Shown here one piece after another: positions 56,412 to 64,000 of a stretch of 64,000 nucleotides of DNA. The DNA is taken from NCBI GenBank assembly GCA_024707255.1, contig JANQAC010000001.1, positions 2,046,001 through 2,110,000 on the forward strand, written 5' to 3'. Position numbers and translations under genes: made by a program. Below the pieces are notes generated by a model that worked only from the letters and a program-made list of their open reading frames with translations, had not been told where the DNA came from and searched no databases. This DNA is from Asticcacaulis sp. Its GTDB lineage: Bacteria > Pseudomonadota > Alphaproteobacteria > Caulobacterales > Caulobacteraceae. Position 1 is the stretch's first letter. Every line of letters begins with the position of its first letter.

Positions 56412-57733
56412 GGGACCAAGCTCCGCCGTTGGTCGATGCGTTGGCCCGCGTGGATTCGTTGATAGCGTTGGCCAAGGACACGCTCCAGAAAAAAGATCGG
56501 GTACAGGCCACCGTGCTCGCCTCGCGGGCGCACCAAATCCGAGCCGTTAGCGAAGAATTGCGCCCGCCGGTCCCTTCTTCAAGGTTGGGAGACCTTGAAG
56601 AGCGCTGGAGAGAATATCGCGACGACTATCAAATGCTATTGGACAAGCTTCAAGAGCTGACGAACGTGTCGTCGCAAGTCGACGCCGCGCTTAAGGGCGA
56701 AGAGCCGAAGACGGTGTTCGCCGAGCGGTTCGCCGAACAAGAAGGCGAACTTCAACGTCAACTCAGCCGGTATACGACCTTGATCGATGCCAAGCTCGCC
56801 GAAGTACGCGCCCTTTGGCACAAGAATGCCTTGGACGACGCCTCGCTGCTTAAATCGCGCGCCGGATATTTGCTTGATGGTGAAATCAACACGGCGAATC
56901 TGTTGGCATATTTGAACATTGTCGAGGCAAACCGGGCGGAGCTTGCCGAAGGTTTCACCGATCGATATCGTTCATTCCTAAATACTCTGGAACAGTTGCT
57001 AGAGGGCATCGACCTCGAAGGTGCCTATGCTATCACCGAAGACGACCGGGCGGAACTGGAAGAGCAACTGAAGGACATTAGGTCGATCGCACAGGTCGGT
57101 ATTACCGTCGAAATCATCGGACATGAGTTCGAGACTCTGGAAACCGAAGTTCGGCGCAATCTCAACAAACTAACCGCAGACGTGCAGGCCAGCGAACCCT
57201 TCAAAAGGGCGATGCGCGCGCACCTAGCACTGGCGGATCGGATTCGGTTCCTAGCGCCAATGAAGATTGGTGGTTATCGCGCGCGCGAACAAATCACCGG
57301 ACGGCAATTGGCGGACTACGTCGAAGACTTCTTCGGACAGACTTTCGCCGATCAGCGCATCGAATTCGTCGCTACTGCAGAATTCCGCAAAATCATTATC
57401 CGCGACATTCCGTCTCGTATCTATCCCGTCTTCATAAACCTCGTGAACAACGCGATCTATTGGTGTTCACAGGTTGCGGACCGCAAAATCACGATTGATT
57501 TCAGGGATGGCCTGGTCGTCATTGCCGATAGCGGTCCTGGCGTCGATCCGGAAGACGTGCCGCGATTATTCGAGATTTTCTTTTCAAGAAGGCGGTCCGG
57601 CCGAGGCGTCGGCCTTTACTTGTCCAAAACGAATCTGTCCGTAGCCGGACATAAAATACGCTACGCGATGACGGGCGACCCGCATGTGTTGAGCGGCGCC
57701 AACTTCATCATCGAATTCAAAGGGGTGGAATAA
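56408..57733 (+). CDS. Soluble histidine-kinase-like protein
   Basis: Protein of 441 residues; the likely start is TTG 56408, overlapping the previous stop by 4 bases. Residues about 1-220 are helical and probably coiled-coil. A possible phospho-acceptor lies in EIIGHEFETLETEVRRNL (His about 238). The HATPase domain follows, with NLVNNAIYW (N box), IADSGPGVDP (G1), EIFFSRRRSGRGVGLYLSK (F and G2). There is no membrane segment or recognised sensor domain, so it probably senses an intracellular cue through the coiled coil or a partner. It is coupled to the receiver protein. Confidence 0.82.
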   Translation: MRDQAPPLVDALARVDSLIALAKDTLQKKDRVQATVLASRAHQIRAVSEELRPPVPSSRLGDLEERWREYRDDYQMLLDKLQELTNVSSQVDAALKGEEPKTVFAERFAEQEGELQRQLSRYTTLIDAKLAEVRALWHKNALDDASLLKSRAGYLLDGEINTANLLAYLNIVEANRAELAEGFTDRYRSFLNTLEQLLEGIDLEGAYAITEDDRAELEEQLKDIRSIAQVGITVEIIGHEFETLETEVRRNLNKLTADVQASEPFKRAMRAHLALADRIRFLAPMKIGGYRAREQITGRQLADYVEDFFGQTFADQRIEFVATAEFRKIIIRDIPSRIYPVFINLVNNAIYWCSQVADRKITIDFRDGLVVIADSGPGVDPEDVPRLFEIFFSRRRSGRGVGLYLSKTNLSVAGHKIRYAMTGDPHVLSGANFIIEFKGVE

Positions 57734-59655
57734 TGGCCGACGGTGCGTACGAACAGGCGGTAAGGGACACGTTCGAGCTGAAGCCGTTGAGAACGGTCCT
57801 GATGATCGACGACCAATTCCCAACCTATTCCGATCTGATGGCGGGCGACGACGGCTCTGACAAGTTCAAGCAAAAGGACACAGCACTTGCCCTCTACAAG
57901 GATTTTCGTCGTCTCCATATGATTTGCGATGTCGAAAACGATGTCTCTGACGTCGAAGCTGATCACTTACGCAAAAGCGATCTGGTGATCCTGGACTACA
58001 ACTTAGGGCCGGACCAGAGCAACGAGCGCTCCATCAGCTTGCTGCGGTCGTTGTCGGCGTCCAAACATTTCAACACTGTCGTCGTGTACACGGCGGAACC
58101 GGATCAGGACAAAGTCTGGCTGGAGATCATTGCGAGCTTGACCGGGCATTGGAACACATACCCGGACACACTACAGGGCGAGGCCTTGGAGCATTGGACA
58201 CGCTTGTCCGACGAAGGAAGTTTGCCGGCTGCGACGCGCCAAGCGACCATGGCGTTTGCGATGCGGCGCGAAATGGACGACGTCGTTGCGGCGGAAAAGA
58301 AAAGCGCTCGCAAGGAACTGAACGACCTCGGTGTTCCCGTTGCGGTCCAAGAAGAAATTCTAAGGGCGATGATCCATGTAGCGATATCTGAGAGTGCGGG
58401 CGGCCATGCCGGCCAGGCCAAGAGGAAGGCCGTCGGCGGGTATAGAAGCGGCGTTCGGTGGATTCAGGCGCATAATTCCTTCATCGCGATATTGCAAAAG
58501 CAGGCTCTCAGCGAGGATGTGCCGGCAGAAGATCCTGCAGGTATCATGGCCGCGTTGGCCCAAGCGTTGCTATCGTGGCGGCCGAGCCTGTTTCAAATCT
58601 TGATTTCAGAAATCCAGAATGTCCTTGAGTCTGATGCTTTGGCGACCGAAGAACTGCATCTGGGAGACCCGGAGATTCAAACGGCGCTTTGGTATTACCT
58701 TCTCCAATCGCTGGGACCGCTGGACCTTAGCGCCGATCCAGACGTCACAGTGCCGTTGATGAGCGTCATCGACAAGATCGTGGACGGCATTAAGAAACGC
58801 CTCTCCTCCGACAGAGAACTGCTCCGACTTGCGAGCGACGCCCTAGTCGGCGAATTGCGCGATTCCCAGTGGACGCCCGCGACCTGGCCCGCACCTGGAA
58901 CCGCCGCAATGCTCAAAGCGGCTACCGAGTTTGCCCGTACCCCCATAAAGGTAAAGAAGCCAGATGTACTTTTCAGGCTGAACAATTTCTTCTCGACGGA
59001 AAAATTCCGGCGATCGCACATAACGACCGGGACGGTGTTTACGGATTCCCACGCCAACACTTTCTGGGTTGCCGCGTCGCCCGCGTGCGACTTGGTTGCG
59101 CGTGCGCCGAGCGCCCAACAATTGTGGAGCCATGCCCTTCATCCCATAACCGCGGTAGTTGCGATTCGGCTGATAGGCGAACCGAACCTCGACGACGCTT
59201 TGAAGGTGGCGGCACACGGTCGACATGTGTTTCTCGACATCGATGGCAAGAAAATGGCGTTCGCACTGTTCAACGACGATAAGCAGCCCATTTACGAATT
59301 CATATTTGCCTCGAATGCAGGGAACGTCCGCGAAGCGGACGGCGCGACTGTGTTTCGGGCGGCGCGTCTACTGTCGCGGGCGGAAAGAGCAAAAGCTGCG
59401 GAGGCCGCTGCCGCGCGCGGTACTGCCGGTGGTGCATTCGATCAGAGCGAACCGGCAGCTGAAGCAGCGATCGATGCGCTACCACAGGCCGAGGCCGTCG
59501 TTCGGGCCAATCCAGAAGATGATCGCGAATTAATTTATGAGAACTTCACTGTAGTCGACCAACTCAGAGGTCTCAACGCGACCCATATTCTTCAGATCGC
59601 CGGGCAGCACTTGTCCCGCGTTGGCCTCGACTTTATGAAGATGCCTTCGAACTGA
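57733..59655 (+). CDS. Receiver-domain protein with long uncharacterised C-terminus
   Basis: Protein of 640 residues. Residues about 15-135 form a receiver-like domain: acidic pair in VLMIDDQFP, likely acceptor aspartate in LVILDYNLG, and VVVYTAEP. A helical middle follows (about 140-400). Residues about 410-540 contain the segment FWVAASPACDLV, a Cys-Asp-Leu motif I recognise from uncharacterised phage-defence-type proteins but cannot assign. An Ala/Glu-rich linker precedes a C-terminal tail. The ATG overlaps the kinase stop by one base (TAATG). Probably the output of the kinase-ATPase module. Confidence 0.75.
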   Translation: MADGAYEQAVRDTFELKPLRTVLMIDDQFPTYSDLMAGDDGSDKFKQKDTALALYKDFRRLHMICDVENDVSDVEADHLRKSDLVILDYNLGPDQSNERSISLLRSLSASKHFNTVVVYTAEPDQDKVWLEIIASLTGHWNTYPDTLQGEALEHWTRLSDEGSLPAATRQATMAFAMRREMDDVVAAEKKSARKELNDLGVPVAVQEEILRAMIHVAISESAGGHAGQAKRKAVGGYRSGVRWIQAHNSFIAILQKQALSEDVPAEDPAGIMAALAQALLSWRPSLFQILISEIQNVLESDALATEELHLGDPEIQTALWYYLLQSLGPLDLSADPDVTVPLMSVIDKIVDGIKKRLSSDRELLRLASDALVGELRDSQWTPATWPAPGTAAMLKAATEFARTPIKVKKPDVLFRLNNFFSTEKFRRSHITTGTVFTDSHANTFWVAASPACDLVARAPSAQQLWSHALHPITAVVAIRLIGEPNLDDALKVAAHGRHVFLDIDGKKMAFALFNDDKQPIYEFIFASNAGNVREADGATVFRAARLLSRAERAKAAEAAAARGTAGGAFDQSEPAAEAAIDALPQAEAVVRANPEDDRELIYENFTVVDQLRGLNATHILQIAGQHLSRVGLDFMKMPSN

Positions 59656-59822
59656 TCCGCCCAGTCGATGACTTTCATTGATACTTCCTGAACTAAGATG
59701 CCAGCGGCCTGCGGGATTGAGCTGGCCCTTATGAACTCTTGGTACTCCTAATTCAGCGTTCCTGGCTGGACACTTTTCCAAAGCTCAAGCGCCAAGTAAT
59801 TAACAGGATATGCAGGTAACAG

Positions 59823-60963
59823 ATGCGCCCTATGGAACAGGCTAACTTATTTTCGTCGATCATAGGAAGGGCAAAGGCGGGTGAATTGGGCGATGACGAT
59901 ATTGCGGACATCGCCGTTGCTCTTGCAAAAGTCCGGTGAATTGATGCCGTCTTGGGGGAAGCCTACGGCCGACTTGGCATCGACCGGGGGGCCCAGTTCT
60001 TTATCGACTCTGATCTGTCCCTTATTTCTTCGCGCAATGGGATATATCGTTCCCAAATTGGGGGTTCCCGGTAGGCCGGCGGGAGGACTGGATGTTTTAG
60101 TGCAAATTCCGGGCTATCGGACATCGCTTTCTGGAAAGCAAGTTGCCGCGGTCATCGAGGCCTGCGGATACGCGCATTTTGAGGCTAAAACCATTGCGCC
60201 GATGGATAACGAATTTTTTCATTACAGGCAACAAAACGATGCACAGGCAATCCCGGCACTTGTAATAGCCAGCTTACTTTCAAAAAAAATATCGGTCTCT
60301 GTCGAAAGAGCTGGCCTAGACGTTCGCGTTTCAGATTGTGGAAATTTTGGGAAAAATTTTGACGATGCGGCCGCTAATGCGAAGAGATTCGTTCGAGTTG
60401 CTGAAATTTTAGGCTTAACAGCGACATGCGTTTTGACTGACGGCGGCTATGCATATCAGCCATATTTGGGGCGAAAGGAATCGTTGCTTGCGCTCAACCG
60501 CGTAATTACCGGCAGCGCCTGTAAATGGCTAACTCGACACGCCGACCAATGCAAAGACCTCGCGGCGGCGGTTGCGGGTGAAAGGAGCGTTGGTCCCGGC
60601 GAAATTGCCAAAGTCTTTGATGAAAATATTGTGGCGCAGGGGGGATCTAAAGAAGCGCTGCAGGATCTGCTGGAGAAATTGGTAGTCGACCACCGGATCA
60701 TGGTAAATGCCCGGCAAAATGGCTATGTGCGCTACGATTTGGGCCGATTAAGGGCTGCGATGGTAAAATATCAAAACAGGCCCCACCTCACTTCAAAATA
60801 CTCCGATCCAGTTGGAATCATACTAAAGTCGGAAGATGGAGAGTATGTCGAATTGGGGCAACCAATATTGTCCATTCGCAATGACTTCGATGACGCCGAG
60901 CTAGTATTGGATGTCGAGGCCTGTATTACTTTTTTCGCAGTTTCCCGCCGGAAAGCGGCATGA
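59823..60963 (+). CDS. Divergent thymidine-phosphorylase-like protein, frame broken once
   Basis: About 379 residues when restored, related to pyrimidine nucleoside phosphorylases. The N-terminal helical part begins near ATG 59823 (or 59832); the A4 run at 59927-59930 has one base too many, and removing it joins ALAK to SGELMPSWGKPTADL. Family landmarks are STGGPSSLST (phosphate loop), GRPAGGLDVLVQIPGY and the nucleoside-site set R (HYRQQND), S and K (VIASLLSKK). The usual K-H of KHSTGG and the T of GHTGGT are replaced, so phosphate binding may differ. Its stop overlaps the next gene (ATGA). Confidence 0.72.
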
Positions 60964-63900
60964 GGATATATATGTCTAGGTATTGCTGTTTTTTGTGCCC
61001 AAAGCCTGATTTTTCCGAAAAAGATATTCATGATTTATGTCCTGATTGTGGAAATAAATATGGCTTTCCACTGGAAAGACTTCCTACGTCTATTGGCCAA
61101 TATAAAATTTTGGCGTCGCTCCAGCGTGGCTTTTACGGAGCTACATACGTTGCCGAAAAAAATAGGGCCTTTGAAAAATAAATTCGTGCTGAAGCTCATC
61201 CCTGTAAAAATGTATGAGATATTTGGCAAAAGTTTTGAGAGCGAATGTACATCGCATAGCGAAGTGGCTGAGAATGCTGAACACGTCGTTAGAATTATCG
61301 ATATGTTCGATGCTTCGGTCGATTTCGAAGGTTTATTAGTTCTGTGTCATGTGGCAGTGCTTGAGTATATTGAGGGCAAAATGCTCGGGGATTACATCCG
61401 GGGATCAGTACCACTCTCAGCGGCGGCTGCGGCGCAAATATCGGCGGATTTGTTTCGCATTAAGGGGGAGCTTGAGCAACATCTAAGTAATCATAATGAC
61501 CTGCACGCCGATAACATTATGATCGAGCAATTGTCCCGTGGCAGATATAGGCAGGGGGCAATGGATCCGACTATTCGCGCCGTTGCGATTGATTTGGGAT
61601 CATTGGGTGGAGACCGGCGTTCCGATGATACCCATTTTGGTGATTTGCACTGGATTGGAGTGCACATCCAAAAAATGGTGGAACGCCTGCTATCAAATTT
61701 GGATTCTATTACCGATCTCGATGCACGAATTTCGCATGCACTCCAGTTAATTGCCAGCGCGATCTCTCCCAAGGCTGAACATCAGCGTACGCCGGCCGCT
61801 GCGGATTTCATAAAGCTTATCGAAGCGGAATACTTTAAGACTTCTGAGCCTTGGCGACCATGGCGAGAGCAATTAAAGCTACGTACATTCGGCGCCTCAT
61901 ATAACGCTCAGACTCTCGACGCGTGGCATGTTCCGCAGCTTCTCGTCGATCCGGATGGGGCCTGGCTTGCCAGGATCAGTGCCCCTGGCCCGCTGATCGT
62001 TACCGGGATGCGCGGGTGCGGCAAGACGCTTCTGCTTAGGGCTATGCAATTCCACGCACGTGCGGCACGGCAATCGGACGAACAGGATGCGGCGGTTTTA
62101 ACCCGCGTGAAACGGGACAATTATGTGGGATTGTTCGTCTCGGCACAACGTCTTTTAAGTATTGAGACTGCCGGAGATCCAGAGCATAAGAATTCTTTTG
62201 CCAGATTATTCGTTGCTTACGGCCTGGAAGCTGCACGTGCGCTTGCTCATTTGTCTGATCTTGATTCCTCTTATGTTCCGGACGGCGGATATATCGCCAT
62301 TGCTGACGCGATAGTGGAAAATTTAAGTCCTAGGCCGGAGGTTCCGGAAATATTAACTATTGAACAACTTGAAAGATATCTAATAAAGTTAGTAATACTT
62401 GTTGGGCGGTCGGATGACACGACGGAATTGGCTTCGCATCCGGGTAATGCCTTTCCGCAGTTGGCTGACGCGATTAGAAAGTCATCAGCTTTATGGTCTG
62501 ATGCTCAGATACTTTTTCTACTTGATGATGTTTCCACCAGATATATTGCTGCCGACCGAATCGAAGTGCTGCTATCGGCGCTTATATTCCAAAATCCACT
62601 ATGTGCTTTTAAGATAACGTCCGAGGCGCAGACAATATTTTTGAGCTTAAAATCACCGGGGCAGGTAAACCCTGCCGCTGCCGCTCGTGATTTCGAGACG
62701 TTTGATCTGGGAGCGGATGTCCATGGGCGTCTGCGAGATCATCATGTCGGTAAGCGTTTTGTCGAAGATATTTTGAATATGAGGGCGAAATTTTACGCGA
62801 GCCATCCAAAGGCAAAGCCCTCGCAAATATTGGGAGACCTTTCGTACGAGGACATAGCGAGAACTATTGCGCTGACATCCAAGGCATCGGGAGATCGGAA
62901 AACTGTTTATCATGGCATCACTGCATTAACGGGGATGTGCGTAGGCGATATTGGCAGTGTTATCAGTTTATATGAGGACATGCTCAATCGGGCGGAAGGC
63001 AAGTTTCCGATTTCGGCAAAGGTTCAATCGGACGCCTTTCAGGATTTTTGTTCTCGACATCTATACCTCTTGGACCGTCGCGGAAGTCATTTGAAGGATT
63101 TTGCGAAAGCGTTCGCTGAGGCGGCTCACGAACTTCTAGTTCAATCGGCGCGAAAGAAAACGGCTTCTAAGCCTCGTCTCCGCCAATATGCTTCCATTTA
63201 CGTCAGAGTGACGACTGGCGATTTTTCAGAGCAGATGAAAATTCTTCGTGAACTGGTCGATGCCGGCGTATTTGTATTTACTGGCGGAGCACCAAGAACT
63301 AAGACCCGCGACTCCAATCCGACTCAACAGTTCAAGCTGACCTATCGCAAGATATACGGGCTCGTGAATTTTATCGGTCTGGCAGAGCGCGATAGATTTG
63401 AGCTGTCTGGCGCGGATTTGGAGGAGTGGTTGCGGGCGCCTACAACGGGCAAAGCAATTCTTATGAGAAACCTCAATAATGATCCAGATGACGACATGGG
63501 AGAAGAGCCGGGAGATATCGGAACGGATTTGACTGCGAAATCGGGCAAACGACAGGCGAGTGAGCAGCCATTTCTGGAATTTTTCGAAATTTCAAATGAG
63601 AAAATCATGGACGCGACACCGGCGGATCGGGTCTCGTTAAGTGGTGCTCATCTGCCTTTGCCCACCATTTCTTCGCAATCGCTTGATGATACAGCAGGCC
63701 AAAAAATCGAAACCTTAGTCATAGGCCTTGGTTTTGAAGATAGAGCATTTGCTTCTGTTGATAGGATTCTCGCAACGAGCAAGCCAAATCGGATTTTGGC
63801 CATATCATACAAAGTCGAGGGGAAGACGAAGGAAATTGTTGATTTAATAAAAAAACGTAAAGTCCCACTTGATATAATCACGTACGAAAATGCAATAAAG

Positions 63901-64000
63901 CATGAATTCCCTCGGTTGGGTGAGAATGTTTATGTAGATATAACCGCACTAGCGAAGCCAGCATTATTCGGGTTTGTCAGATCTTCACTCAGGGAATCTC
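60960..64000 (+). CDS. Zinc-ribbon / protein kinase / P-loop ATPase fusion (partial, frame broken once)
   Basis: Starts at ATG 60960 and is still open at the window end (over 1,010 residues). Order: zinc ribbon (CFLC...CPDC, residues about 5-35); kinase domain with glycine loop QRGFYGATYVAE, lysine in FVLKLIPV, catalytic loop HNDLHADNIM and DLG (AIDLGS); then an ATPase with Walker A GMRGCGKT and Walker B ILFLLDDV; a middle helical and winged-helix-like part; and a C-terminal alpha/beta domain with VIGLGFEDRAFASV and VYVDITALAK. The A7 run at 61156-61162 has one base too many; with six, VAEK joins IGPLKNKF. Lower GC than the flanks suggests transfer. Confidence 0.75.

Noticed and set aside
53506..59655. 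Assignment of the operon to Detocs (three-gene defensive two-component system)
   Set aside because: A kinase and receiver are present, but the methyltransferase and GHKL ATPase are not part of Detocs, and no second receiver or known effector is visible.
1..64000. tRNA, rRNA, CRISPR arrays, integrase genes
   Set aside because: None recognised; the island at 53.5 kb therefore has no visible integration module within the window.

Overview
This is GC-rich bacterial chromosome of alphaproteobacterial type. The paralogue content fits a Caulobacterales or sphingomonad-like soil or water bacterium: tandem PAS hybrid kinase, single-domain receiver, BLUF protein, hemerythrin, large catalase, DUF4142 proteins and many tiny membrane proteins. 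The genus cannot be fixed from sequence alone. No rRNA, tRNA, CRISPR array or intact transposase was seen.

Layout. (1) 0-7.1 kb: an SDR dehydrogenase, then a complete RND efflux operon (adaptor, pump, outer-membrane channel) facing away from its TetR repressor, with two palindromic operators between them. (2) 7.2-10.4 kb: an AbiEi/AbiEii toxin-antitoxin pair, then a graveyard of gene fragments (ThiF-like, a YcgG/alcohol-dehydrogenase chimera, MOSC). (3) 10.4-53.3 kb: a long accessory, stress-oriented region. It holds hemerythrin, two Hsp20 proteins, Fpg glycosylase, catalase, two SRAP proteins, CorA, YihY, PAQR, a thioredoxin-reductase-like flavoprotein, hydrolases, two-component proteins and many small proteins with good ribosome binding sites. 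A possible three-gene locus at 17.1-22.2 kb joins an (alpha/alpha)-toroid protein, a TVP38 membrane protein and an ATP-grasp/glutamine-amidotransferase fusion. (4) 53.5-64 kb: a conflict island, AT-richer towards its right end. Its first part is five tightly coupled genes: ribbon-helix-helix regulator, DNA cytosine-C5 methyltransferase, MORC/Hsp90-like GHKL ATPase, soluble histidine kinase, and receiver protein with a long uncharacterised C-terminus. After 167 bases follow a divergent thymidine-phosphorylase-like protein and, overlapping it by 4 bases, a very large protein combining a zinc ribbon, a protein-kinase domain and a P-loop ATPase, which runs off the window. This island is the best candidate for an undescribed system: methylation-based self-marking, phosphorelay-style signalling, and a nucleotide-metabolism enzyme paired with a kinase-ATPase.

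Frame quality. At least ten otherwise convincing genes are broken by single-base gains or losses. Many lie in homopolymers (T8 in the methyltransferase, A7 in the kinase-ATPase, A4 in the phosphorylase-like gene, T5 in the catalase, G5 runs elsewhere). In each case one base restores a full-length family member. I read most of these as probable sequencing or assembly indels, and list single-break genes as CDS with the break described. Genes with several lesions, or truncated remnants, are listed as pseudogenes.
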